From contig OY821520.1 in the NCBI GenBank assembly GCA_963682025.1, positions 90,427,170-90,491,169 on the forward strand: DNA of 64,000 nt, in the 5' to 3' direction. The position numbers were made by a program, and so were the translations under genes. The notes under the pieces were generated by a model. It was not told where the DNA came from. It searched no databases and was given only the letters and a program-made list of their open reading frames with translations. Below, in pieces: positions 1 to 11,464 of this stretch. This DNA comes from Cordilura impudica. Lineage: Eukaryota; Arthropoda; Insecta; Diptera; Scathophagidae. The stretch's first letter is position 1, and each line of letters begins with the position of its first letter.

Positions 1-92
1 TCTTCTTCTGAGTATTCTTCCGAGGTGCTGCTTTCTGTTGTTTCGGTTACACAAAATGCACTTCCAGAGTTGCTAAATATATCCGCACGCAT
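1..92 (-). CDS. possible N-terminal coding exon running off the left edge
   Basis: On the minus strand an ATG at 92-90, with A at the -3 position, opens a frame with no stop to the window edge (about 30 codons). The predicted peptide starts MRADIFSNSGSAF and becomes rich in Ser, Thr and Glu. It matches no transposon family that I recognise and has more balanced base composition than the flanking DNA, so it could be the first coding exon of a host gene lying to the left. It is short enough to be chance. No splice site can be judged because the exon is cut by the window. Confidence 0.25.
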   Translation of the reverse strand, partial: MRADIFSNSGSAFCVTETTESSTSEEYSEE

Positions 93-1035
93 ATTCGTTT
101 TCGTAGTAATTGAATAATGTTCAATGTTTTAACATGTAATTTTCAACAAAAACGGCACAACTGAAAGATTCAATTTTGCATTGAAAATAGTGCACGAAAT
201 TATAAAAGGCAAGCACAATATGTAGACAAACAAATGGCTTATCCCAATGTAATTAACACTTTATTTGTTTTATACTTTAAAGTAAGAAAATTTTTGATAA
301 AACTTTCGACAATCAAGATAATTTTATCAAAAAAGGCACATTACAAAATAATACACTCAATTAAACTCACTTTTTTTAATTAAAACAGCACAATGCAAAA
401 CAACACACCACAAAATTTATAAATTTTTTCAACAATAGCGTCAGAGCTCAAAATAACACTCTTTATGTCTAATAAAAGTAAAAAATTGTTATTCAGCACT
501 TTAACACAACTAAAAATGATTCTCTTTAGTTGATCGTGCTGAAGCAACTCAATTAACATAAAAACAGACATAACGGCATTTTTACAGTTAAGAAAGATTG
601 TTATGAGAAATATATTTTTGCAGTAGTTAGAGATGTGAACTGTGAATTAATTTATGTGAAAAAGTCAATTTTGGAAAATTTTGAGTTGTGTCACTTTTGT
701 ATTCAAGGTGCGATATGATATTCCCTCATATTATGGCTACCTTCTATTTATTGTCATTATTTTTTCATATTTTTTTATATATATGTATATAATTTTTTTT
801 TTAGTCTATACATGGATCTAAATATGATATTTTTATTTACCTTTTCTATATTTCACCATGGGTCTAAATATGATATTCCATTATATTATCGCGACCTCCT
901 TTTTCTACTTATTTAATATTTATTATTTTCCCTTTTTGATATATAGCAGGCTTTTGATAGAGTGTGACAAAATGGCCATCTTTACAATGAATCTCCAATG
1001 AAGCATTTGCATAGGTACAAAGGCAACTGAGAGAA
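93..1035. other. intergenic, nothing recognised
   Basis: AT-rich DNA with poly-T runs and short TA stretches (around 770-800). The short open frames have no recognisable domain. A loose direct repeat of a 'ctaaatatgatat' segment occurs near 816-830 and 863-876. Confidence 0.5.
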
Positions 1036-1570
1036 ATGCAGATATGAAAAAGTTAATTTTCGGGTACTATATTTATATGGGGTCTAGGTCAAAAAATGGA
1101 CCGATCCTGACCATATTTCGAAAAGTCATTTATATTTTGAAAAAATATATACAAACCAAATTTGAGAAAAATCTGTGCAATATTTTTGTTTTTCGATATA
1201 TATAAGTCAAGATCGGGAAGCAGCTCTAAATGACTTAGAATTGAACCTTAAAACTATTTTTGGCCTACTGATTAGTGGATGTAATAAAGTCGATTTCATA
1301 GGGGCCATTTGTATGGGGACTAGGTCTGAACATGGAGCGAATTTTACCAATTTCAACAGCGTTCATCCTATTGCCGACAAAAGCTTATGTACCAAGTTTC
1401 ATCAATACATATTGATATTTGCGACCTGTAGTTTGACGGACGGACGACTCAGAAAGTGATTCTGATTCGATTGGTATAATAAAATATGGGTCTATATCAA
1501 ATATTTTTGTTAGTTACAAACAGCAGCACAAAGTCATTATACCCAAACCACATAGTGGTATTGGGTATAA
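1036..1570 (-). mobile_element. DINE-1-like (helentron-derived) copy, 3' truncated
   Basis: In reverse orientation this stretch carries the family's diagnostic order: a 5' hairpin (GGGTATA at the right end with the internal CCACATAGTGG stem), a short GTCCGTCC-type core (here 'gacggacggac' near 1436), then conserved blocks such as 'ggtctgaacatgga' and 'gatcgggaagcagctc'. The 3' palindrome seen in full copies is missing. The family resembles Drosophila INE-1/DINE-1: TATACCC...GGGTATA at the 5' end and a GTCY core. It encodes no protein. Confidence 0.75.
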
Positions 1571-2816
1571 CAAGTAAGCTATGCTTATCATATAATTAAT
1601 TTTGAATCATGTCTCCATATAATAATATTCACATCCTATAATAATAATCACATCCAACTTAATAGACATGGATGGACTGTTTCATTCTAAATTGCTTTTA
1701 ATTAATGTTTTGTTGAAAAAATGTGCACTACACACACACTTAAGAAGATAAATGTTGTAAAATTTGTTCAACGTTTAAAAGCCGATATACATGACTTTTT
1801 TTCAACACTATTTTTTCTGCAAACCATTTATTGGCTTTAAAAAACATTTATATTTAGTTTTGCAACGAGTTTAAAATCAATTTGTTTCTCTATATGTATG
1901 TTGTTATACGCCTCGTATATTTTTTTTTTTATGGTATTACATTTCATTTGTAACTCAAACCTTAAAATTCCATGCCAATGAATTCGGTCTATTCCAAAGC
2001 TTTATTTTTTTATTTTTTTTTTTTTTTTACATGTATCAATAGCCGTAAGTAAATAAAAATGTTTTGAATTTCCGCTAGTGACCACATGTCTTAAAATACA
2101 TTCACTCAAACCCACAAAAATACACATACATACACACACTTACTAGCAAACACATTTTTCCCTAATGGCCTTTTGGAGCGCAAAAAATGGACAAAAAGCG
2201 TTCCATAGATTTGAACAGAAAACTTTAGGGATTTTTTTTTTTATATACCGTAGATGTGTTTTCCATGTTATTGTTGTTGTTTTAACCAATTTGAGATCAA
2301 TGAATGTTACTTGTATAAGGTGGCTCCAAATAACAAACGCATAACGTTGGCTATATGCTGATTTTTACATTTGTGTGTTGCAACGAAATTCTATTGTTGT
2401 TTTCCTATTGGTTTTCATTTCGCCCATCATACATATTCAGTGCATAAAAATAAGTGCATGTGGAAAAAATAGGAATTTTATTATTTTGTTTTTTTCGTTG
2501 AGCATCCAAGGGCAAAGGAACTGTTGGCTGCCAAATTTTTAATTAAAAGGAAATAAAAAGACCGAAATTTATTTGTTTTCGTCGTTGCCAATAATGATGA
2601 TCGATGTCCGCAAAATCAGACTTTAATACCAGTTAGTTAGAAATGTAATAAATTTGCTTTTGCATACAATCTGTTACCAGGTGGTAGTTTGACCGAATGT
2701 ATGCAATTTGTTAGAAAATTAATAACAAACCTAATTAAAGCTTCCGTTAAAAACTGTTTATTATTACATGACCCATCATTATATTAATAACGCCCATCAC
2801 TGTTTCGCTAAAACGC
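1571..2816. other. intergenic, low-complexity AT-rich DNA
   Basis: No coding region recognised. It contains long T runs near 1920 and 2005-2030, a CA-rich stretch near 2110-2140, and short ORFs without domains. Confidence 0.5.
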
Positions 2817-3004
2817 TGAACTGCCAATTCTGTAACGATGTACGTATACACGCGTTTAATTACACTAGTTTACACCGAAAATGTACATTTGATGAGAGGT
2901 GATTTTCCTTATATATTTTCTCCCGCTGAATTCGAAAATCAAGGTTAAATTTTTTTTTTGAACAGTTTTTGCGTTATTGTCATTTTTCATTTTTTCGACA
3001 TTTT
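2817..3004 (+). repeat. left arm of a divergent inverted repeat pair
   Basis: This arm is an imperfect reverse complement of 7541-7745. The best-matching part is the block containing 'ttttctcccgctgaattcg' (about 2917-2936) and the following 'aaaatcaaggt...gaacagttt' (to about 2970). The two arms enclose about 4.5 kb that holds two DINE copies and a hAT element, so they are probably ends of an older element or two inverted copies of an unnamed repeat. Confidence 0.6.
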
Positions 3005-3645
3005 TTCGGCTCTCGATGCCGAATTTCATGTAACGTCTAATTTGGAATAAAAATTCACTTTATTATTAATTCGATTCTATATATAAATTTAGTCTTACTG
3101 TGATGAACCAGAAGCCGATGCGGCAAGAGTTATATGGCACGTTAAACAAACATTATTTTGTGTCCATTGCCCATGAAAAGTTGCAGGTCCTATTCCATAA
3201 TATTGCATACAATTATGTTGTAATGAATCGGTAAATCTACGTCTATGTTGTTATGGGACAAAATTGCCACACACGTAACAGAAATTATTTGGATTGTTTA
3301 CGCACTCAAACTCTCGATTTCTTTTAGGCATTTTGTGAGTTGCTATAATATACAAACAACCGACAATACGTTCTATAGAAACTGTCAAAACCGAATGTAC
3401 ACCAGTGATGCAAGCCGCCAGTCGTCAGCTGGTTAGCCGCTGCCGCCGACAGTTTTCTTCTAGCCGACGCCGACGGATCCCAAAAGCAACCGAAGACATA
3501 GCAAGAGCCACAACTATTTCTAACACACAAAAATGTCAAGAATGTATTGCAAGCGCTTAAAACCAATAAATTTTTGAAAAAAAAAATAAAATATTCGGAA
3601 AATATGGGACTTAATTTACTCACTCAATTGCTTGTAATTTTGTCA
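3005..3645. other. unclassified interior of the inverted-repeat element
   Basis: Lies between the left arm and the first nested DINE copy. A locally GC-richer patch with CCGCCGAC/CCGACGCCGACGG motifs (3428-3475) stands out, but no ORF with a recognisable domain was found. Confidence 0.4.
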
Positions 3646-4437
3646 TTATACCCTATACCACTATGTGGTTTGGGTATAATAACTTTGTGCTGCTGTTTGT
3701 AACAACCAAAAATATTCGTCCTAGACCCATCTTTAATTATACCGATCGACTCAGAATCAGTTTTTGAGCCGAAATAGCAATGACCATCTGTCCGTCCGTC
3801 CGTCCGTCTGTGTGTCCATTTAAAGCTTGTAATCAAACTACAGGTCGCAAATATGAATATATTTTGATGAAATTTGGTATATTAGCTTCCGTCGGCCATG
3901 GGATTAATACTTTTGAAATTGGTGAGAATCGGTCCATGTTCAGACCTAGCCCCCAGACAAATGACCCCTATGAAATCGACATAAATTGCCATAAGTTCCA
4001 AATTATCATATAGATCTCAGTCAAATTGGGTTTATATGTGTTTATTACATCCACTAATCAGTAGTTCAAAAATACTCCGTATAGGAAAATTCTTAGTCAT
4101 AGGCCCCATATAGAGCTGCTTCCCGATCTTCACTTAAATCTATCAAAAAACAAAAATATTTCACAATTTGTTCTCATATTTGGTTTGTATATATTTTTTC
4201 AAAGTATAAGTGACTTTACCAAATATGGTGAGGATCGGTGAATTTTTCGACCTAGTCTCCATATAAATATAGTATCCGATATGAACTTTTTCATATCTGC
4301 AGCGAAAAAAAAAAAATAAGAATGCCACTCAAATTTGGTTTATGCTTATTTTCTATATCCAATTCGTTGGGGCGAAGAGATAGGGTCTCTTAACCATGGT
4401 ATAGGGTATCGTATAGTCGGGCTAGACCGACTATAAT
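3646..4437 (+). mobile_element. DINE-1-like copy, near full length
   Basis: Starts with the TATACCC...GGGTATA hairpin (3647-3678), then the GTCC-rich core (about 3790-3815, 'ccgtccgtccgtccgtctg'), the conserved interior, and the palindromic 3' block at 4412-4435 (one mismatch, 'gtcgggctagaccgac'). The terminal CTTACTTG is missing because another copy in reverse orientation joins directly here. Confidence 0.8.
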
Positions 4438-4769
4438 TTGGATCTATGACAATTTGGATCTTATTGTAATATATGTCGATTTCATAGAGGTCATTTGTAT
4501 GGAGGCTAGGTCTGAACATGGACCGATTGTCACCAATTTCAATAGCGTTCATCCTATGGGCAATAAAAGCTTGTGTACAAAATTTCATCATAATATATTC
4601 ATATTTACGAACTGCAGTTTAATTACAAGGTTTGCATGGACACACAAACGGACGGACGGACGGACATCGTTAAATCGAATCAGATAGTGATTCTGATTCG
4701 ATCGGTATAATAAAAGATGAGACTAGTTCAAATATTTTTGGTAGTTACAAACAGCAAAGTCATTATACC

Positions 4770-7505
4770 CAGTGGTGATATTCGAATTTTTTAACAACCG
4801 GTACGCATGGAAAAAAATCTATTGTAGGTAATATTTACTTCACAATAGTTATTTATTTACATATTTATATAAGAAATACATATATTATATATAATAGTAT
4901 AAAAAATAGTATATAAAATTAATTAAATAATTTCCAAATTAAATTTTGGTTTTGGGACGGCAAATTAGGTGCGGCTGCTTTGACACGTTTGTCACTTGCC
5001 ATATGATGCTCTTCTCGCAACCATAATTTAACATATGGTGTTGCATCAAAATCCTCAATCGATTTTCCCATTAAATTTATTGTCATTAAATGACTTGTTG
5101 TTTCAATTAACAACGAATTTCTCTTATCATAAATGATATTGTTCATTGTGCTGAATCCTCTTTCAGCTTCTGCGGAATTAACAGCAATTACATTTAAAAT
5201 TCTTTTTGCTCTCAAAATAGTATTAATATTTTTAGATTCTCTATCTCGCACATCAACAAAATCTCGAAAATCATTTACTGGAATGATGTATTTGATTATT
5301 TTTTTTTAACTGCTCTAACCTATTTTCACCTTCAATCCATGGTGCTTCAAAAATACCACCCGGCCATGTTTCTGGATTTAATAAATTAAAGCAATTTAAG
5401 AGATTATTATAGTTTTCATTTTTATCGTCTAATAGCAAACGCGTTTTCATATGTTTTTCTAAACAATCAAAAAATTTATCTCTCGAAACAACAATTGATG
5501 TTTTTTTTCTATTAATTTCAAATGGAATATTGTATTTTTTCGTTTTAATAATATCATCTGCTTCTTTTTCATATGTTCTTTTATTTAATTTTAAATGTTG
5601 GAATAGATTTATCGTTCGCCTTATCAATCTATCAGCTCTAATTAATGAAATATCTCTTTCTTGTAAAGCTGTAGACAGTACAGAAATTTCTTCTAATATG
5701 TCGTTTATTAAACCTAAATCTTTTAAAAAGTTTTCATTTTTGAAATATGATATTATTCCAATTTCTTTATTTTGACTAAAGTGAATATATAAGGCCTGAT
5801 ATGATTTCCAAACTGCTTTGGCGGTCCTAGCGCTACAGGCTGCCCATCGAGGACCAAATATTCTACCTATTTTGTGTAATTCAGTGCCAAGTTCTTTAGA
5901 AACATTATTTAATTCTCGTTGATGTTTATTTGAAGTATGATAATACGAATAAAGTTTATCGAGAAAATATCTAAAGTTATTTACTTCATTTACTTCTTTG
6001 ATAACATCATCTAGAGTTAACTGAATACGATGAGCTAAACAGTGACAGATGCTAATACCTGAAAAATGTTCTAAAATTCTTGCAGAAACTCCAGCCTTTT
6101 TTCCTAACATTACACTAGCACCGTCTGAGCAAAATCCAATAAGATTTTCATGTAAATATTTTTCATTAAAACCATGTTTTTCAAGAACTGATATTAAGGT
6201 TTTAAAAATTATTTCTGATGTTGTTCCTTCTAATTCGACAAGATCAATAAAAACTGTTACACTATCATCGGAATCTTGAATTTCAGATTTCAAATAAACT
6301 ACTAAAACGCTTTTGTGTGAAACAGTTGAGGCTTCATCAATAATAATTGAAATTTTACAACCTGTATTTATCAGTTTTCCAAAAATAATTCTTCTTATTT
6401 CTGTAGATATAAGCTTTGCGACAAGTGGAACTATAAATCTGGAATGTAATGAAAATCCAAAATCTACATTATTTTTTTTTCTGTAAATCAATTAATTTTT
6501 TAAAATCACTGAATGGGTAATTGTTTTTAATTATGAAATAGATGGTATTAAAAATGTTTACTGTGCTGTTTAAATACTTTTCATTAGCCACATCGAAAGA
6601 TTTGGAAATTATATTTGTTTCACCAATTTTTATTATTTCCCCAGCTTTTTTATGTGAAGCTGATTCATTGTGTTCCTTCAATTTTTTTCTCATTGATGAT
6701 TGTAAATTTTCTTTGTTCGAGCCATGAGCTTTTACAGAACATGATTTCCACTCCACAGAAATGTGTAAATGTTTAGCAGTTTCTAAATTTAACGATTCTA
6801 CTTTCGAACACCACTGACATCCCACATTTTCATCGCTAACAACAATAAGCCACTCGTATTTAGTTTTAAAATAATTTAGTTGTTTATCATTCCAAAAATG
6901 TAATAACGCAGCATCACGAGACGTTCCAACTTTTTCCGATTGGTGTTGAACTTCAGAAGTATCATTTTTTTCTTTCACCTGTTTTGTTTGATTAGAATTA
7001 GTAATATTCTCAGCTTGCTGTTCAGGGTTTTTGGTTATTTTTATAGATTTGCTAAAAAAAAGTCATCCAAATTACCTTGCCTTTTCATTCTTAGGTTGAA
7101 ACAAAGAAAATATTTAATAATTAATTAATAATTAATTAGAAATTTAAATTAATTTAAAAACTTCATACTTGCACGTTAAAACTGAATTTAATAGAGATTA
7201 AAAGTAAAATAAAATATTTAAAATTTTAAATATTTAAAAATAAAAATATTTATACTACTAAAATTTTTATTTAGAGTAAATATATCAAAAAAAAATTGTA
7301 TTCAAAAAGGGAAATTCCCTTTTTATTAAAAGAAAAATATTTTTTTTTACAGAATTTTCCGTTAACCCTTTCAAGCTTAGTGGTTACATACTTTTAATTA
7401 AAAACATACTTTTTTTTTAATATACAACAACCGGTATGGAAAATTTTAAAAATGTTAACAACCGGTACGAGCGTACCGCCCCGTACCGGCTGAATATCAC
7501 CACTG
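4770..7505 (-). mobile_element. hAT-superfamily DNA transposon
   Basis: The termini are perfect 14-bp inverted repeats, CAGTGGTGATATTC at 4770-4783 and its reverse complement at 7492-7505. The target duplication is 8 bp (attatacc at 4762-4769, attataac at 7506-7513, one mismatch). CAGTG-type ends and an 8-bp duplication are diagnostic of hAT. Subterminal 'aacaaccggtac' motifs recur near both ends (4794-4805, 7458-7469). The element is 2736 bp long and holds one minus-strand transposase gene broken in two places. It inserted into a DINE-1-like copy and is therefore younger than it. Confidence 0.93.
4919..6978 (-). pseudogene. hAT transposase, two homopolymer frameshifts
   Basis: The gene reads on the minus strand from ATG 6978 in three blocks. 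6978-6469 (169 aa) has an N-terminal CxxC...H zinc-finger-like region (GCQWCSK, then HNESASH). 6491-5271 (406 aa) carries the RNase H-like core: IIIDEAS with the first Asp, GFCSDGASVM with the second Asp, CHCLAH, and a conserved W in GPRWAA. 5251-4919 (110 aa) carries the hAT C-terminal dimerisation region (NSAEAERGFSTMNN), with the Glu. It resembles KIAA1586-like hAT proteins. Block joins fall in T9 runs on the plus strand (6472-6480 and 5299-5307), so each break is a one-base frameshift at a homopolymer. It may be a dying copy, or an intact gene with assembly errors. Confidence 0.88.
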
Positions 7506-7540
7506 ATTATAACCAAACCATATAGTGGTATAGGGTATAA

Positions 7541-7745
7541 AAAAGGTCGATAAAATGAAAAAATGACAATATCTTGAAAACTGTTCCAAAAAAATAAATT
7601 TCACCTTGATTTTCGAATTCAGCGGGAGAAAATACATAAGGAAATCTATCTCTAATCAAATGTATATGAAAAAAATGTCATTCTGTAAACTTGAGTGATA
7701 ACACGTTCTAACATATTCTAAGTATATATTAATTTTGGCAGTGAA
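7541..7745 (-). repeat. right arm of the divergent inverted repeat pair
   Basis: Reverse-complement partner of 2817-3004, sharing 'cgaattcagcgggagaaaa' and the flanking 'gtcattctgtaaac'/'gtttacaccgaaaatgtac'-type block. The arms are clearly diverged, so the parent event is older than the nested DINE and hAT insertions. Confidence 0.6.
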
Positions 7746-7918
7746 TATAAAATCGAGAACTGGCTGAAATTTTACCACCTTTTTGAAACAGCCCATCAGA
7801 ATGTTACTCTTACTTTAATCTTAGTTTCATTTTTTTATTTAATTATTATTATATTTTTATATATATTTTTTTGTTATAAAAATCAGTCACCGTAATTTTG
7901 AAGTTTTTTTTTTGTTTT

Positions 7919-8690
7919 CATTATACCCTATACCACTATGTGGTTTGGGTATAATGACTTTGTGCAGCTGTTTATAACTAAAAAAAATATTTAACCTAGA
8001 CCTATCTTTTATTATACCGATCGACTCAAAATCACTTTCTGAGTTGATTTAACGATGTCCGTCCGTCCGTCTGTCCGTCCGTCTGTGTGTTCATTAGCAT
8101 TATAATCAAACGACAGGTCGCAAATATGAATGTATTTTAATGAAATTTGGTATGTAATTTTGGATGAAAGCTATTAAACTTTGTGAAATTCGGTCTATGT
8201 TTAGACCTAGTCCCCATGCAAATTATCCCTATGAAATTTACTTAAATTGCCATAAGATCCAAATTATCATATAGATCTCGATCAAATTGGGTATATATGT
8301 GTTTATTACATCCACTTATCAGTTTTTCAAAAGTAAACGCCGTAAACGTAAAGCTGTTTCCCGATTTTCACTCAAATCTATCAAAAAACAAAAATATTGC
8401 TCAGTATTTTCTCAAATTTGGTTTGTATATATTTTTTAAAAATATAGGTGCCTTTACCAAATATGATCAGGATCGGTCCATTTTTCGACCTAGTCCCCAT
8501 ATAAATATAGCTTCTGATTTGAACTTTTTCACATCTGCAGCCAAATAAATTAATAATAATGGCATTATCATCAAATTTGGGTTATGATTATTTTCAATAT
8601 CCACTTAGTTGTACCGAAGAGATAAAGTCTCCAAGCCATAGTATAGGTTATCGTATAGTCGGTCTAGACCGACTATAATTTTCTTACTTG
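7919..8690 (+). mobile_element. DINE-1-like element, full-length reference copy
   Basis: One of the two most complete copies. It shows the 5' hairpin (7922-7953: TATACCC, ACCAC TAT GTGGT, GGGTATA), the GTCC-rich core (8057-8087), about 500 bp of conserved interior, a perfect 24-bp palindrome (8654-8677) and the terminal ttCTTACTTG (8681-8690). INE-1/DINE-1 of Drosophila has the same plan: TATACCC hairpin, 'CGAGTCGAT...TGTCCGTCTGTCCG' core, and a 3' end in 'CGACTATAG...CTTGTTT'. Such elements depend on helentron-type Rep/helicase proteins supplied elsewhere. Confidence 0.85.
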
Positions 8691-8974
8691 TTTTTTTATA
8701 TTTTATTCAAGTTTGGTTTTTAAAGTGACAACGTGTTGTAAGAAAGAAAGCATTTTTTTTAAATATTCGCAAAACTGAAATGAAATTACTAGATTTTCTA
8801 TAGATCATTCCATCGTATCCAAATAATTTATTTACGGTATGGAACTTTAATTTTTGCAGCCGAACACCATAAATCCAAACTGTATAAAAAACAGACATTG
8901 GCGGAACCAACTGTTGACCGAATTTCGTCATCAGATTAAGTGCAAATGATTGTAACAATTTATTCAACAAACTG

Positions 8975-9083
8975 TAATTTTATTATCAGGGTAGTACATT
9001 GTTTGAACCCTAAATCACTACGTGATCTGGTTGCAATGGGTTATGTAAATTACCAAAAGATATAAATTATCATATAGACCCCG
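8975..9083 (+). mobile_element. diverged DINE-like 5' fragment
   Basis: Contains a decayed 5' hairpin ('accctaaatcactacgtga') followed by the 'aaattatcatatagacc' block that full copies carry further in. It abuts the 297/17.6-like element and supplies one copy of its 4-bp target duplication. Confidence 0.5.
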
Positions 9084-9142
9084 AGTTAATTGATTAAACA
9101 CAATTTTAAAATGTTTTTTAATTATTTATTGATTCATGATAT

Positions 9143-9500
9143 TGATGAAAATCTTTAGCTAAATCTAATGTACTAAAGTATTGAGAATTTCCCAACTTTG
9201 AAAAAAGGTCCTCCATATTATGTATTGGAAATTTGTCTTCAATAGTGACGTCGTTAAGTTTTCTATAATCAATTACTACTCTCCATTTCTGCTTTCCAGA
9301 ATTATCAATTTTTTTGGAACAACCCAAACAGGAGCATTATAAGGGCTTGATGATTTTGTAATTATACCAGAATTTAACATCTCGTTTATTTGTTTTGCCA
9401 CTTCAACTCTGTGGATTTCTGGGAATCGATATGTCCTTGAATATACAGGAATGTTTTTTTTGGTTGGTATTTTATGTTCATATTTACCAACTGAAGATAA
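9143..9500 (-). pseudogene. N-terminal reverse transcriptase fragment
   Basis: Reads through '[11 protein letters not shown]', then [13 protein letters not shown] and [12 protein letters not shown], the first RT motifs of Ty3/gypsy elements. A one-base frameshift lies in the A7 run (plus 9309-9315). After FHQ the sequence switches to LTR, so the catalytic YxDD box is absent. Confidence 0.8.
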
Positions 9501-10031
9501 TTATTCTCCTTCAATATAAAAAACTGATTTGAGATTTTTGATTAAATGTGTCAGTTCTTTAATTTCTTCCTTATTTAGATTTTCAATTACTAATTTGTTA
9601 GTTAAACAATCGATTTTCGGTTCATTAAAATTAATGTCCATTATTATTGAATCAAAATACTTTTTATCTTCTTCTGTATATTTACCTAAAGAATTGTCAA
9701 ATATTAATGGTATTTTAGAATTTGAAGTGATTAATAAATTTTCTTTTAAATCAATTTTAGCTTCCAATGGTTTTAATAAATTACATCCTATAACACCATC
9801 GAAATCACCATAAATTTCTGTTTCTAACATTTCAATTTTGGAGTTAGGTGAATTAAATTCTTTAAAAAGTGGAATTGTTATTTTAGTTGTTGTGACAGTT
9901 TTGGAACAAATAGTGTTTAAAATTATAGGATGTTCAAGTTCTGATTTAAAAGAACTATGAAACAAACCCCTTGTTATGAGTGTGGTCCCTGATCCTGTAT
10001 CTATTAATAATTTTATCGGTTTTGTTTTCAT
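9501..10031 (-). pseudogene. aspartic protease / linker region of pol
   Basis: The frame from 10031 begins MKTKPIKLLIDTGSGTTLI, in which DTGS is the retroviral-type protease active site. DGVIGCNLL further on is the second conserved protease block (GxIGxDxL-like). The reading stops at 9501-9503 with a TAA after 'YIEGE'. RT sequence continues in the same frame beyond it, so a single in-frame stop interrupts protease from RT. Confidence 0.8.
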
Positions 10032-10179
10032 TTTTACAACTATGAAGGGTAAAGAACGTCGGCTAATAATTGAAAATTTGACACTTGAATATTATCAACT
10101 TCCTTTGGTACTGGTTTATTAATACTCGTCAGTTGAGTATTATATGTATTAAAATTTCTATTATTATTCGCATTAAAAT

Positions 10180-11046
10180 TCACATTATTATATCCATGAA
10201 AATTTCTGTTATCACTTCCGTTAAAATTTCCGTTATTATAATTATTCTGACCAAAATATCTATAATAATTCTATATATTTGAATTGGAATTAGAAATATT
10301 ATTCGAATTGTGGAAATATCCCGAATTAATTGCCTATATTGTCCAGAATAATTTTGTCTGTTCGGATTCGAATAATTATTATTATTACGGAAATTACTTG
10401 AATTATTTTGTCCATTTGGTTCAGAATTGGAATTATATGTTTGTGAATTAAATCGAAAATGATTAAAAGAATTTCTATTTTGATTGTTTGTTTCAAATTT
10501 CGACGAAAAAGATTGTGAATTGGACTTTTTTGTATAAAAATATTCAGTCTCTATTAATATTTCTTTAACATTTAACAGTGAATATGGATTTCTTGAATTT
10601 AATATTAATTTTGGTTTCATTATTTTTAAAGCTAAACCATTGTTCATTATCCCTATCAATACCAGTTTTTAAATTTAAATTTGTCAATAATTTAAGCATA
10701 TAATCATAAAAATGACATTAGTTCTTAAATCTGCTGTTTTTATTTTATTTGTAATACATTCTATGCTTTCTGATATGTTGAAATTAATTCTTAATATTAC
10801 CTTTACTTCCTCCCACTTAATTGGATTGTTGTTGTTGATTAATGTGATGTTTGCTTTCTGTATTATTTTGTTCCTTACTCTCAAATCGAACAGTGTAAGT
10901 TGAGAGTCAGCAACATGTTTGCGGATTTCATCAATATGTGTCGTAAAAATTTGTAATTCTTCTGCCTTTCCATCAAATTCGGGAACACGTGATAAAAGCT
11001 GGAACGCATTGATACTCATCGCTTCAATATTAGTTATTGTTGTCAT
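10180..11046 (-). pseudogene. gag remnant of the 297/17.6-like element
   Basis: Block 11046-10684 begins MTTITNIEAMSINAFQLL and contains IPEFDGK-like 'RVPEFDGKAEELQIF', typical of the N-terminal Gag of this group. Block 10659-10180 carries an Asn/Gln/Ser-rich C-terminal Gag tail (many 'NNNNYSN', 'QNRNSFN' runs) and lacks a CCHC knuckle. The blocks are in different frames, so the gene is broken. Confidence 0.7.
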
Positions 11047-11446
11047 GTTGTCAATTACTTTAATTTGATGTTGATTGTTAATTGGTGATTGTTTTTATGA
11101 ACAGTAATAATTTGCAATAACTTTTTGGCACCAGTTTGAAGTGTTTTTATTCATAGGGTTTTTCTTATATTTTATTTCTCAGTTAAAATGCATTGTTATG
11201 TAATATTTTCGATCAGTTTTTCACGCCCTTTTTTAGGTTTTCTGCAAATATATTTATATTGTTTACTGCTTTTGTCGACTTTTTCCAATGTTTTATATAA
11301 TCCACATATTGTTTAGAGTTGTATATTTCTTTAAAGAAAATATTGTTTTATTGCGTATCGCGTAGAAACAAAGAATTTTTTTCTTTTTTTATAAGTGTTT
11401 TATATATATATTTTTTTTAGCAAATGATTTAAAATTTGCACAAAAA

Positions 11447-11464
11447 CGATTTAACGACTGCGCC
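11447..11464 (-). promoter_or_regulatory. primer binding site
   Basis: Directly after the LTR, the minus strand reads GGCGCAGTCGTTAAATCG. This matches the start of the tRNA-Ser-type binding site used by 297/17.6 elements (GGCGCAGTCGGTAGGAT). Confidence 0.7.

Larger units (their letters stand above)
4438..7539 (-). mobile_element. DINE-1-like copy in reverse orientation, split by a hAT element
   Basis: DINE sequence in reverse orientation occupies 4438-4769 and resumes at 7514-7539 with the 5' hairpin ('aaccaaaccatatagtgg...agggtata'). The hAT transposon at 4770-7505 interrupts it. Removing the hAT and one copy of the 8-bp duplication restores the family order 'aaagtcattata(a/c)cc...'. The two DINE copies form an inverted pair with 3646-4437. 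Confidence 0.75.
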
